DNA from: Candidatus Eremiobacteraceae bacterium
Lineage (GTDB): Bacteria; Vulcanimicrobiota; Vulcanimicrobiia; Eremiobacterales; Eremiobacteraceae
Assembly (NCBI GenBank): GCA_035295225.1
Contig: DATGJI010000058.1
Location: forward strand, 1-64,000
DNA: 64,000 nucleotides
Direction: 5' to 3'
Part shown: in pieces, positions 44,801 to 53,593 of the stretch
Layout of the letters: each line of letters begins with the position of its first letter
How positions within the stretch are numbered: the stretch's first letter is position 1
The notes under the pieces: model-generated
What the model saw: the letters and a program-made list of their open reading frames with translations, nothing else
Told to the model about the DNA's origin: nothing
Database searches by the model: none
Made by a program: the position numbers and the translations under genes

Positions 44801-45906
44801 TGGCCGGAGCGTCCGACGCGTTGCAGCGCGACCGCGATCGAACGCGGTGATCCGACCTGCACGACGAGATCAACAGAGCCGATGTCGATGCCGAGCTCGA
44901 GCGATGCGGTGGCGACGACGGCGCGCAATTCACCGCGCTTCAGGCGGCGTTCCGTGTCGAGGCGAATATGACGCGCAAGGCTGCCGTGATGCGGCATCAC
45001 CTCGCCTTCCCCTAAGCGCGCGACGAGATTATGCGCCAAACGCTCGGACAAGCGGCGCGTGCTCACGAAGATGAGCGTCGTCCGATGCTCGCGGATATGC
45101 TCCGCGAGACGGTCGTAGATCTCGCCCCACATCTCGTTGCTCGCAACCGGGCCGAGTTCGTCTCGCGGCACTTCGACCGCAAGCTCCATCTCGCGCCGAT
45201 GACCGATATTGATGACGGCAGCGCCCGGACTGAGGAAGCGAGCAACGCCTTCGACCGGTTTGACGGTCGCAGACAAGCCGATGCGCTGCGGCTTTGCGCC
45301 GCCGCTTTCAGTGACGAGTCGATCGAGCCGTGCAAGCGATAGCGCGAGATGCGGTCCGCGTTTGTTCGAGACGACGGCGTGGATCTCGTCTACGATGACC
45401 GTGGAGATCGAGCGCAGCGCTTCCCGCGAGCGCTGCGCCGTCAAGAGAATGAACAGCGATTCGGGCGTTGTGACGAGGATGTGGGGTGTTGCCCTGAGCA
45501 TGCGGGCCCGGTCGCGAGCTGTCGTGTCGCCGGTTCGGAGCGCCACGCGAATGGGATCGAGCGGCACTCCTTGCCGTTCGGCGAGATCGTATATCTCCGC
45601 CAACGGCTGTTCGAGGTTCGCGTGGACGTCGTTGACGAGTGCCTTCAAAGGCGAGACGTAGAGAATTTTCGTCTGCGCAGTCAATCCATTTCTCGCCTCG
45701 CGCACGAGCCGGTCGACGGCCACGAGAAAGGCAGCGAGTGTCTTTCCCGATCCCGTCGGCGCGCAGATCAGCGCGTCACGGCCCGACTGGATGACGGGCC
45801 AACCTGCGGCTTGGGGCGCAGTCGGCTCGCCAAACTTCTGCGTAAACCAATCCTCGACCAGCGGATCAAAATCGAGTGTCGCAGTGTTCACCGGCTTCAA
45901 AAGCAT
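41866..45906 (-). CDS. lhr: Large ATP-dependent helicase of the Lhr family
   Basis: 1346 residues, near full length for Lhr. Motif I is CAPTGSGKT (TGSGKT at 51-56), motif II DEIH at 173-176, motif III LSATV, motif VI region VQRVGRSGHW. The C-terminal half holds the Lhr-specific winged helix and Lhr-core beta-barrel (WRWNGQRFLALLRFRGGRKVP, DDLLAAVFPDQAACPENLGG). Lhr unwinds RNA:DNA hybrids in DNA repair. It is a stand-alone gene between convergent and divergent neighbours. Confidence 0.95.
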   Translation of the reverse strand: MLLKPVNTATLDFDPLVEDWFTQKFGEPTAPQAAGWPVIQSGRDALICAPTGSGKTLAAFLVAVDRLVREARNGLTAQTKILYVSPLKALVNDVHANLEQPLAEIYDLAERQGVPLDPIRVALRTGDTTARDRARMLRATPHILVTTPESLFILLTAQRSREALRSISTVIVDEIHAVVSNKRGPHLALSLARLDRLVTESGGAKPQRIGLSATVKPVEGVARFLSPGAAVINIGHRREMELAVEVPRDELGPVASNEMWGEIYDRLAEHIREHRTTLIFVSTRRLSERLAHNLVARLGEGEVMPHHGSLARHIRLDTERRLKRGELRAVVATASLELGIDIGSVDLVVQVGSPRSIAVALQRVGRSGHWVGAKPKGILVAATRDELLECGAVVRAIRTGAMDRLRPAEQPLDILAQQLVAACAADDWAEDDLFALVRSAHAYRNLDRNEFDAVLTMLANGIATSRGRSGALLHRDGIHGRVRGRRGARLAAITSGGAIADTTTYAVVAEPDDTTVGTVDEDFAVESMAGDIFLLGMQSWRVRRVEQGRVRVTDAQGAPPSVPFWNGEAPGRTLELSQEVARLRARIAEIVHTEGSASAHDYLKSECGMDRLGAEQAVQYVVDGKAILGAVPTIDHVVAERFFDEAGGMQLVLHAPFGVRINRAWGLALRKRFCRSFNLELQAAATDNGIVISLSEQHAFPLASVFGFLSADTVEDVLTQAMLPAPMFTARWRWNGQRFLALLRFRGGRKVPANIQRMRADDLLAAVFPDQAACPENLGGEKVRIPDHPLVNETVSDCLHEAMDIDGLKDVLRGMNSGAIRTHAVETSEPSKFAHEILNANPFAYLDDAPLEERRARAVQLRSTLRTDVTHSVGMVDPDAIAEVAEEVWPAARDADELHDALMTLVSLPPTDVWATFFAELVAAGRAAAFTLGDRVFWVPAEKLRTFESAHQLPRASDDADRNASVAEILRGWLESTGPWTAQALEERLALPRDVIEIALAQLEAEGQVFRGTFSSESCEEFCNRRVLARIHRRMLSTLRRAIEPVSTAQHERFVELWQHTAPDTQLHGVEGALQIIRQLQGADFPASTWEREVLPKRIARYKPELLDTLCASGEVMWGRLSPHPAFEDASRTNGRRIRPSRVAPISLFLREDAAWLVPDRSIDEQRLSSAGREVFAALQREGASFFADLLRATGLLASEVEDGLWELVAAGLVTADGFDNLRSLIDPRRRLALGRHNLSRPRNAIGRWALLRSGEKSSDVERFANQLLARWGVVFRDIVQRESLAPPWRDLLVVYRRLELQGVVRGGRFVSSYVGEQFCRPDALDALRALRNGEHAHASPRAVSG

Positions 45907-46170
45907 AGTCGGAACTATTTCGCTTTCGAGAGTCGTTAGGCTTCTCGCGACGTGGCGTCTCGGGCGGCGTCGGTCCTAAGCGCTTCTTCGACCGCGCGTG
46001 TTCGCCGTTGTTCGCTCGTATTCGCGCAGATAGGGGTCGGCCGGTTGGATGTCACGGAGGTGTCTATGAGGGGCCACCGCGGTAAGCCGCCGCGACCGCC
46101 TACGTGAAGGGCCGGAGGGTTGGCCCCCGCAACCGTCACCACGCATGGTTCTATCTCTGGGGTCGTCGTA

Positions 46171-47892
46171 ATGCCGCGCGTCGTTAACGCCATCATCACG
46201 GTCGGGGTTTCGATCGCTTTTTTTTGGATCGTCGTCCCCTCGATGTTCGCAGGCTACCCGTCGGCATACACCGGCGTGCACGTCGGCGAACTTGGAACGA
46301 CTCCGGCAGAGGCCCATGTTACGGTCGATCCTGGGTCGCCCGCTGCAATGGCGGGATTGCGCGACGGCGACACGATTCGCTGCCTTCATCTCCGCGACTA
46401 CGAGATGCTCTTTCCTTCGTTCCAATCGCCTGGATATAGTTCGTCACCAATTCGGGGCTGCGTCGTCCGCAACGGCACCGAGAGACCGTTCGAATTCATT
46501 GCTCGGCCCGGGCCTCCAGCGAAAGACATCTACGGAGGACCTGGGTTCGTCCTCTTAAGGGTCTTTGCGTACGGCGTGTTCCTCTTTGTCGGGTCGGCGC
46601 TCGTTATTATGCGGCCATCGCTCATGACGTGGCTGCTTTTCGTGTTCTGCGTGCTTACCTCACCAGCGGCCGCAGCAAGCGATGGACTCACATCCTTATC
46701 GCCGACGGGCTACTTTCTTTTTACGATCCCCACTCAACTTGGACAGTTCGCAAGCACTGCGTCGCTCTTGCTCTTCACACTTGTTTTTCCGGACTCGTCG
46801 CTGCCGCGAGGCTGGCGCAGAGCGGCATTCTGGTTGGTCGGCGCCGTGACTTTTTTCGCGCTCGTTCTCAAGGATCTGCAACTCAACGAGCCAGTCACGA
46901 CCGGCTTTTTTGGCGATCCGCTTACCCGCAACATGAACCTCATCGCAGCTATCGCCGTAGTTGGGGTGACTTTGGGCCGGTTGGCCGGGATGCGACCGGC
47001 AGATCGCGCGCGTTTCGGCTGGGTAGCCTTCGGCATTGTTGTCGGTGTTATCGCAAACTATCTGCGCTTGCTTCCGTCAGCAGCATTGTTTACGGGCTTC
47101 GCCGGCACGCTGACGGTTGTAATGCCAATCACGCTGCTCTACGCTATTTTGAGGCGCCACGTCATCGACGTTCGGTTTGTCATTAGCCGCACGGTCGTCT
47201 ACGGCGCAGTCACGACCTTGATCGTCGGCGTGATCGCCGTCGTCGACTTTCTTACTAGTCAATATCTCTATGGACTTCGCATCGCGCTCGCGATCGACGC
47301 TTTGGTGACGATTGCGCTGGGCGTAGCGCTCCACCGTATGTACGGTGCGATCGAAAATGCGGTCGATTTTATCATCTACCGGCGCAAACACGAGGCCGAG
47401 AGTTATTTGAAACGGCTTGCACTCACGCTTCTGCGCGCCGAGCGCGAAGAAACGATCGACCGAGCCGTCGTGGATGATCCTCACGAAAGGCTCGAACTCG
47501 CAATGGCCGCGCTGTTCCGTTTCAATGGCGACCGTTATTCGCTCATTTCGGCTCAGGGTTGGAACGGCGCCGTGCCCTCCTTCGAACGCGAGCACGACGT
47601 CGTGCGCTTCCTTGCGACGGAGCGACGCCGTTTGGAGCTTCGCGACCTGCGCAAACGTGCGAAGGTAGAAATTGCGGAACCGGGAGTCATGCCCGCAATC
47701 GCCGTTCCGATCTTTGAAGGCGACGATCTGCGCGGCTTTGCTCTATATGGCCTTCATCGTGATGGCACGGAGCTCGACCCTGACGAGGTCGACGTTCTCG
47801 AAACGCTTTGCCAGACCGCCGCACAGGCATACGTGCGGATCGAGAACCTGCATATGCGCCAGCTGCTGCGCCTTGCAGGCGCTTCGCCCTAG
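46171..47892 (+). CDS. Membrane sensor: PDZ domain, multi-TM region, GAF-like domain (paralogue)
   Basis: 573 residues from the ATG at 46171. Same order as the gene at 22878: TM anchor, extracytoplasmic PDZ domain (VTVDPGSPAAMAGLRDGDTI, about 50-105), 7-8 TM segments, a linker with ENAVDFIIYRRKHEAESYLKRL, then a GAF-like C-terminus ending YVRIENLHMRQLLRLAG. It lacks an ATPase or DNA-binding domain. The linker resembles that of kinase-type sensors, so it may have lost or never had the kinase. It is divergent from lhr. Confidence 0.8.
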   Translation: MPRVVNAIITVGVSIAFFWIVVPSMFAGYPSAYTGVHVGELGTTPAEAHVTVDPGSPAAMAGLRDGDTIRCLHLRDYEMLFPSFQSPGYSSSPIRGCVVRNGTERPFEFIARPGPPAKDIYGGPGFVLLRVFAYGVFLFVGSALVIMRPSLMTWLLFVFCVLTSPAAAASDGLTSLSPTGYFLFTIPTQLGQFASTASLLLFTLVFPDSSLPRGWRRAAFWLVGAVTFFALVLKDLQLNEPVTTGFFGDPLTRNMNLIAAIAVVGVTLGRLAGMRPADRARFGWVAFGIVVGVIANYLRLLPSAALFTGFAGTLTVVMPITLLYAILRRHVIDVRFVISRTVVYGAVTTLIVGVIAVVDFLTSQYLYGLRIALAIDALVTIALGVALHRMYGAIENAVDFIIYRRKHEAESYLKRLALTLLRAEREETIDRAVVDDPHERLELAMAALFRFNGDRYSLISAQGWNGAVPSFEREHDVVRFLATERRRLELRDLRKRAKVEIAEPGVMPAIAVPIFEGDDLRGFALYGLHRDGTELDPDEVDVLETLCQTAAQAYVRIENLHMRQLLRLAGASP

Positions 47893-48147
47893 AGCTAATC
47901 CTTTGTCGCATAAATCCGGATAGTCGAAAATCAGGTATTGTTCGTGCGACGACCACTGATTTGCATATGAAACCGGCGCCGATACGCTCACCTATGTATT
48001 GGAGGTTCGAATTACCGTCGGCATGAAACCCGACGTCCCCATCGATCCAAACCGGAGAAGGCCATTGTCGCGCTCGCTCCCGGGCCCGCGTACGAAGACT
48101 CGAAACCCCTCCGCTAAGCGCCACATTCAAAGAAACGCATTGCTGTT

Positions 48148-50874
48148 TTGATTGGGCGCGAGCGCGAAACTGCCATCCTCGACGAGCAACGCCGCTCGGC
48201 CGCCGACGGCCATGGCTCTTTCCTGCTGGTTTCGGGCGAGGCCGGCGTCGGAAAATCGCGGTTGCTCTCGCATTTTCAAGCCTCGATCACCGCCACAAGG
48301 TCGGTCTGCGTGCTCACGCGCTGCGTGGAATTCGTGCAGACCCCGCTGTCGCCGCTCCACGATCTTCTCAGCCAATTGGCGGTTCGCGCGTCTGCTCAAG
48401 ACGTCGCTGCCACCGCGCACATCGTCGATCAGCTCGAATTTGCTCGAAGCGCTGAGCGTCCGAATCCCGATGTGCCGGTCGAAGCGCTGTTCAACGCGAT
48501 TGACGACGTTTTTGCGCGGCACGCATTGCGCCGCACCGTTGTCTTGTTGATCGAGGACCTTCAGTGGGCGGATCGTTCGACTATCGCTTTCTTATCGTAC
48601 CTCGCCGATCGCGTCGCGCGCCGCCGCAGCCTCGTGGTCGCCACCTACCGATCCGAAGAGATCAACGCGTCGCATCCGCGCCTCGCTGAGGTCGCGTCCC
48701 TCCTGCGCAAGAGCTCGGTGACGGCGCTCGAGGTCGCGCCGTTCGACGATCGGTCCAGTCGCGAGCTCATCGGCTCGTTACTGCCGCGCGAAGACGCGCT
48801 CAGCGCCTCCGTGACCGCCAACATCGTGCGGCGAAGTCAGGGTAACGCGTTCTTCCTGGAAGAGTTGCTCAAGGCAGCACTTGCACATGGTGCCGGCGAC
48901 GCCCAGAAACTGCCGCTTTCCATTCGCGCCGCAGTGCTCGCACGCGCGGCGATGCTCTCCCCGAGCGAACGTGAGATTCTGACCACGGCAGCCGTTCTCG
49001 GCGAGCGTTTTTCGGTCGAGCGCCTTCTGCGGTTACGCGATGAAGGACGCGAAGAGACGCTCAAGGCGCTGGAACATGCGCGGGCACTGCAGATCATCTA
49101 TGATCGACCGGATGACGCCGGCACGGTGGCGTTTCGTCACGCCCTCACGCAGGAAGCGTTGTACGGCGAACTGCTCGCCGAGCGCGTTCGTCCGCTACAC
49201 GAGCGCATCGCGCAGGAACTCGAGGAGCGTTCCGATGTCGCGACGGTCAGCGTCGAGCTCGCGCATCACTGGCGTCGCGCAGGCAATCGCGGGCGCGCGG
49301 CGGCGTACTCGGTGCTCGCGGGTGATCAAGCCTTCGCCGTCGGCGCGCCGGCTGACGCGATTATGTTCTACGAGCGCGCCGCAGCGGACGGCATCGCCGA
49401 CTCCGCCGTTGCCAATCTCCTGCACAAGACGGGTCTCGCATACGGCGCCCTTGACCAGCTCGGCATCGGCATCGAACGACTGCGAGAGGCGGGCGATCGC
49501 TACTGGCGCGCCGGCGATCTCAAAGGTTTTGCCCGAAACATATCAGCGCTCGGCGCGCAGTTATACAATTCCGGCGACCCGACAGCTGCGACACGCATTG
49601 TGCGTGACGCGCTCGATGCGCTTGAAACAAAGCTGCCGCCGGAAGAACTCGATCTCTTGCGCGCGCGCTTGTCGTACAACAGCATTGCGGCGCTCGATTT
49701 CGACGCCGCGTTGATGCTCCTCACGGGCATACGCGAGCCGGTCGCCGATCCGCTGACCGCTTCGCACGTGCATTTGACGCGATTCAAAGTGGCGGCGATG
49801 CGCGGCGATATCGACCTGTGGCGCTCCGAGACGCAACTGGCCATGCATGCGGCGCGCCAGGTTCCCGACAAAGGCTCGCGCCTACGCTTCATCCAGTGCC
49901 AGATCGCGCTCGATGCGCTCGGGCTGGGCGAGTTGAACATCACTCGTGAGCAATTTCGCGCGGCGATTCCCGGCGACGTCAAGCCCGGGGAGCCCAATAA
50001 GGGCCTCGTCGCGGCCGCTTCCTCATTGGAGCACACGCTGCGCGGCGACTTCCGCACCGCGGCGCGGCTGCTCGAAGAAAGCGTGCGCGAGTTCAACCAC
50101 GGCTTCGCCGTCCTCGTTCATGTAAGAACCGCTCAGCTCGCGCTCGGCCTGAGTTCGGGCGATCAAGCTCGCCTTTGGCGCAGTGACGCGGAACCGTTGC
50201 TCCACTATGCGGCCACCCATGGCATGAACCTTGCGCTCGGCCTCCTGGGCGGCCCGTACGTTTGGGCGCTTGGAACGCGCGGTGACGTCGATAAAGCTGC
50301 AGCGTGGGCCGCGCGCATTGCATCGGTCCTGCCGTCACCGCACAGGTTCTTATTCGCGTATCTTGCATGCGCGCAGTTCGGCAGCAGCGACGATGTGAAG
50401 TCGATGCGCGCTCAACTGGCGGAAGCCGCTTCCCGACCGGGCGATCGCGTCAACAAAGCGGGGCTTGCGCTCTTCGAGGCGTTTGCCGGCCGTCGTGGGA
50501 TCATCGAGGCAGACGTGCAAAAATGCGCGCGTCATGCGGCGGAGCTGTTTGAAGGCATCGGCTGGCCGTGGCTGGCTGCGCTGGGTTACGAGCTGGCCAA
50601 CGAGACCGACCGCGCTTTGGCAGTATTTCGCGAGCTGGGCGCCGTTCGCGATGTGCGCCGCGTCGAACAGGGGAGACCCGACGCCACCGCCGCCATACTC
50701 TCACCGCGCGAGCGGGAGGTCGCCGATTTAGCGGCGTCGGGTCATTCGAACGACGAGATCGCACGGGCGCTGCACCTCAGCCTGCGAACCGTCGAAAAGC
50801 ACATCTCCTCCGCGTTGCGCAAATTGAATCTGCGATCGCGCGTTCAACTGGGCTTGCTGCTCTCGCGATCATAG
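48148..50874 (+). CDS. LuxR-family regulator with AAA/NTPase domain (AfsR/MalT-like)
   Basis: 908 residues from a TTG (product MIGRERETAILDEQ). AAA_16-type ATPase: Walker A SGEAGVGKSR, Walker B VVLLIEDLQWAD, and VVATYRSEEI. A TPR-like helical middle follows (about 340-820). The C-terminal LuxR HTH is LSPREREVADLAASGHSNDEIA then LHLSLRTVEKHISSALRKL. Such large single-chain activators respond to an inducer bound near the TPR. The target is unknown. Confidence 0.92.
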   Translation: MIGRERETAILDEQRRSAADGHGSFLLVSGEAGVGKSRLLSHFQASITATRSVCVLTRCVEFVQTPLSPLHDLLSQLAVRASAQDVAATAHIVDQLEFARSAERPNPDVPVEALFNAIDDVFARHALRRTVVLLIEDLQWADRSTIAFLSYLADRVARRRSLVVATYRSEEINASHPRLAEVASLLRKSSVTALEVAPFDDRSSRELIGSLLPREDALSASVTANIVRRSQGNAFFLEELLKAALAHGAGDAQKLPLSIRAAVLARAAMLSPSEREILTTAAVLGERFSVERLLRLRDEGREETLKALEHARALQIIYDRPDDAGTVAFRHALTQEALYGELLAERVRPLHERIAQELEERSDVATVSVELAHHWRRAGNRGRAAAYSVLAGDQAFAVGAPADAIMFYERAAADGIADSAVANLLHKTGLAYGALDQLGIGIERLREAGDRYWRAGDLKGFARNISALGAQLYNSGDPTAATRIVRDALDALETKLPPEELDLLRARLSYNSIAALDFDAALMLLTGIREPVADPLTASHVHLTRFKVAAMRGDIDLWRSETQLAMHAARQVPDKGSRLRFIQCQIALDALGLGELNITREQFRAAIPGDVKPGEPNKGLVAAASSLEHTLRGDFRTAARLLEESVREFNHGFAVLVHVRTAQLALGLSSGDQARLWRSDAEPLLHYAATHGMNLALGLLGGPYVWALGTRGDVDKAAAWAARIASVLPSPHRFLFAYLACAQFGSSDDVKSMRAQLAEAASRPGDRVNKAGLALFEAFAGRRGIIEADVQKCARHAAELFEGIGWPWLAALGYELANETDRALAVFRELGAVRDVRRVEQGRPDATAAILSPREREVADLAASGHSNDEIARALHLSLRTVEKHISSALRKLNLRSRVQLGLLLSRS

Positions 50875-50923
50875 CGTTGGCCGACGGACCTCTGCAGTGC
50901 GGCCCCGCAGCGCGGGCCCCGAA

Positions 50924-50970
50924 GCGGACCTTTACGGTCTGCCGTCTTTCGGCGCGCCGTAAAGGCGCGC
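50924..50970. repeat. Pair of short hairpins related to the GGCGGACC repeat family
   Basis: GCGGACC-TTTAC-GGTCTGC at 50924-50942 is an inverted, slightly degenerate copy of the hairpins at 61242 and 63712. A second hairpin, GCGCGCC-GTAAA-GGCGCGC, is at 50952-50970. Both have 7-bp arms and a 5-nt loop with TAAA or its complement. They lie between two convergent genes. Confidence 0.6.
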
Positions 50971-50979
50971 TCTGCATTT

Positions 50980-52008
50980 CTAGAGCTCTGACAATCCGAA
51001 CGGCGTGTTCAGCTGCGTCTTCGCTCCCGCGATCGTGGTCGCCGGCGGCGCATTGCCCTTCGCCTTGGGCACATACGTCGTGATCGTGCTGTTCGCGAGG
51101 TTCGAGACGAAGATCGTTCCGGCTTTGTCCACAGCGAGGCCGGCCGGTTGGTCGATGTTCGTCTTCGAACCGTTGATCTCGCGGATCGGAGCGACGTTGC
51201 CATTGGCAGTCGAGGTGAATTCGACAAGCGTGCTCTCGCTCTCGTTCGACACGAAGATGTGGTCCGACGTATCGACCGCGACGGATGAAGGCAGCTTGAT
51301 CGCCGTGTTCGGCCCAGTGATCTGAGCGATGGGCGGCGTGTTGCCGCCAGCGTTCGGCGCGTAGACCGTCACCGCGCTCGACTGCACATCTGCGACGAGC
51401 AGCTCGTCCTTCGAATTGATTGCCATGCCAGCCGGCGCCGCAAGAAGCGTGAAGTTGCCGCGCAGCCTTCGAATCGGAGCCACGTTGCCGTTCGCGTTGC
51501 TCGCGAAGACGATGATGGTATTTTGGTTGCCGGTGGAAACGTAGATCTCGCCCTTCGAGTCCAACGCGACGCCGATCGGATTGGCGATATCGGTGTTGTG
51601 GCCGAAGATCTGGCGGATCGGCTTTGCGTTGCCTTTCGCACCGGCGGCGTACTCATTCACGGTGTTCGTGCCGTTGCAGGCGACGTACATATCGCCCTTT
51701 GCGTTCACCGCCATGCCGATCGGCCCGTTGAGCTGCGTGTTCGCACCGGCGATCACGGTCTTGGGCGCGATGTTGCCGTTGCCGTTCGCGGGGAACGTCT
51801 CGACTTCGTTCGCGCCCGCGTCCACGACGAAGATCGTTCCGGCCACGGCGTTCGTCTGCGCCTGCATGGGCCAGACTGGGCCGGCACCGCCCAGGCTCGG
51901 GACAATCGAATTGCGAGCCGCCCCCGCATTTGGGGCCAGACTCGCGGAGCCGCACGCAGCCAGACTCAGGCAGGCGGAAAGCAGCATGATCTTGGCGAGA
52001 GTTTTCAT
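50980..52008 (-). CDS. NHL-repeat beta-propeller lipoprotein
   Basis: 342 residues from the ATG at 52008, with AGGA upstream. Lipoprotein signal ending LSACLSLAACGSAS. About six NHL-type blades follow: GPIGMAVNAKGDMYVACNGTN, NPIGVALDSKGEIYVSTGNQN, APAGMAINSKDELLVADVQSS, LPSSVAVDTSDHIFVSNESES, QPAGLAVDKAGTIFVSNLANS. Each is followed by V-x-x-(Y/F)-A-x-x-A-x-GN-x-x-P. It is surface exposed or periplasmic; partner unknown. Confidence 0.9.
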   Translation of the reverse strand: MKTLAKIMLLSACLSLAACGSASLAPNAGAARNSIVPSLGGAGPVWPMQAQTNAVAGTIFVVDAGANEVETFPANGNGNIAPKTVIAGANTQLNGPIGMAVNAKGDMYVACNGTNTVNEYAAGAKGNAKPIRQIFGHNTDIANPIGVALDSKGEIYVSTGNQNTIIVFASNANGNVAPIRRLRGNFTLLAAPAGMAINSKDELLVADVQSSAVTVYAPNAGGNTPPIAQITGPNTAIKLPSSVAVDTSDHIFVSNESESTLVEFTSTANGNVAPIREINGSKTNIDQPAGLAVDKAGTIFVSNLANSTITTYVPKAKGNAPPATTIAGAKTQLNTPFGLSEL

Positions 52009-52244
52009 GGTTGAGGTCCTTTCTCTACGAAAGGATACCTTTGACCACGCAGTAGGCATATACGTGGAAACACTACTTGTGGGGCATTGCGGCTCGGTGC
52101 TGGGCTGCGGCACGCTCTGCGACTCGCGGAATGCCAAGCCGCTCGCAGAGCGCTACAAACTCCACGGTTGGGCCGAGCCAGCGCATCGCATCGACGCGGG
52201 TGAAAAGCTTTCGCATCCGTTCGCTGCGTGGCAAGCCGACGTTT

Positions 52245-52273
52245 GTGGAGATGAGGGGACTCGAACCCCTGAC
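52245..52273 (-). repeat. attL-like partial copy of tRNA-Ala 3' end
   Basis: These 29 bp are identical to 56766-56794, the 3' end of the tRNA-Ala gene, in the same direction. Beyond them, CATGCGAAG of the anticodon loop is also kept, but with a shorter variable-loop segment (2 nt instead of 6). This is the typical far-end attachment site of an element inserted in a tRNA gene. Confidence 0.85.
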
Positions 52274-52401
52274 GCCATGCGAAGTAGTCCCAAAACTTTC
52301 CGCTACTGTCTGCCAATGTCCGTAAAAAGCCGTGAAACAAGGCAAGACGCCGCTTTTCAACTCCGCCAATATCCACCTATACTCGCCGCTAAACGCCCAG
52401 T

Positions 52402-52423
52402 TGGCTACAGTCTGGCTACAGTC
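52402..52423 (+). repeat. Tandem 11-bp repeat near attL
   Basis: TGGCTACAGTC occurs twice in direct tandem. It may be an arm-type integrase-binding site or part of the eroded end of the element. Confidence 0.4.
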
Positions 52424-52563
52424 GTGGGCGTCCGCTCCGGCACGGAAGCCGCTAGGCTTTCGGACTCAGTAAGTCGGTCCATGGGCCACCGTCGCCGATC
52501 CTGGTCTGTTCGCGGCAAATGCGCTGTCCAGGATTAAGCGAGTCCGTGTCACAAGCGCCAGCC

Positions 52564-53412
52564 ATGGAGGACGTCAGCCAGCTACAGGTAATAGCCCGCC
52601 GCTTCCGGGGTGACGAGCACATCGGCAACAGTGGAAAGACGATCGTGGACTTCTGGCGCTGGTCCTCGGACCTTTTTGAGAACGTGCAGCGCGGGATATT
52701 CGCGGAGTACGTCGTCGCCACAGCGTTGGGCATTGCGGATCAGATGCGCGTCGGGTGGACAGGCTATGACTTGTTGTATGGCAACGATAGGATTGAGGTC
52801 AAATCCAGCTCCTATCTGCAGAGTTGGAAGCAGAGGTCCCTTTCGCGCCCTATCTTCGGTATCGGTGAACGCGAACAATGGGACGAAGAAACTGGTCTCT
52901 TTAGTGACCCGCGCTATGTGGCGGACGCATTCGTTTTTTGCCTATTCGCGCACCTTGAGGCTCCGAGCGCGAACGTACTTGACATGCAACAGTGGCAATT
53001 CTTCGTTGTGCATACTGATACGTTGAAAGAGCGGTTTGCGTCTGCCAGATCAATTTCGGAACAGCGCCTGCGCGCATTGACTGCACCTGTAGCGTTTGAG
53101 GCGCTGCGAGCGCAGGTCGATGCAGTGCTCGCGAATCCGAGCGCGTTCCTCCTGCCGCAAGCGCCGACACAGACACCGAAATGTGATTATGGAGGCGCGC
53201 GCTATATCTACGCGGTCGCGCAGAGGGGCACGCGTGAAAATCCAGTAATCGTCGCAGCCAGCGACTACAGAGAAGCTTTCAGTTTGGCACGCGTTGACAA
53301 GACGATTGCTTCGCTCGGGCACGACATATCCGCTGTACGCCTAAGCGAAGTTGCTCTGGAGGCGATCCTTGCAAGCGGCGCGCGCGACCTTCGAAACGCG
53401 ACGGTACAATAA
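52564..53412 (+). CDS. PD-(D/E)XK nuclease-like protein
   Basis: 282 residues from the ATG at 52564; earlier starts are possible. The core is NVQRGIFAEYVVATALGI (E48), then GYDLLYGNDRIEVKSSSYLQSW, giving E48-D69-E78-x-K80, the restriction-endonuclease catalytic pattern with the EVK. The remainder (about 100-282) is unassigned. Such proteins are found in defence islands, but cleavage is not proven. First gene of the island. Confidence 0.75.
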   Translation: MEDVSQLQVIARRFRGDEHIGNSGKTIVDFWRWSSDLFENVQRGIFAEYVVATALGIADQMRVGWTGYDLLYGNDRIEVKSSSYLQSWKQRSLSRPIFGIGEREQWDEETGLFSDPRYVADAFVFCLFAHLEAPSANVLDMQQWQFFVVHTDTLKERFASARSISEQRLRALTAPVAFEALRAQVDAVLANPSAFLLPQAPTQTPKCDYGGARYIYAVAQRGTRENPVIVAASDYREAFSLARVDKTIASLGHDISAVRLSEVALEAILASGARDLRNATVQ

Positions 53413-53593
53413 TAATATCCCGCATCGGATTGCGCCAGCCGTCAACCATTAACCCGTCAATAATGCGGTGGAATCCGAAGGTAGTGCTCGCCGACATTGC
53501 GACTATTTGTTGAATCCCCGAGCGCGAAGTCGAATAGTTCGACTCGAACGGCCGAAGCGTCCAAACGGAAACTGAACAGACGGTAAAGCTGTG

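Noticed and set aside
52005-52376. 123-codon minus frame reading through the partial tRNA copy
   Set aside because: Coding there is caused by open-frame readthrough of the attachment site and has no homology pattern.
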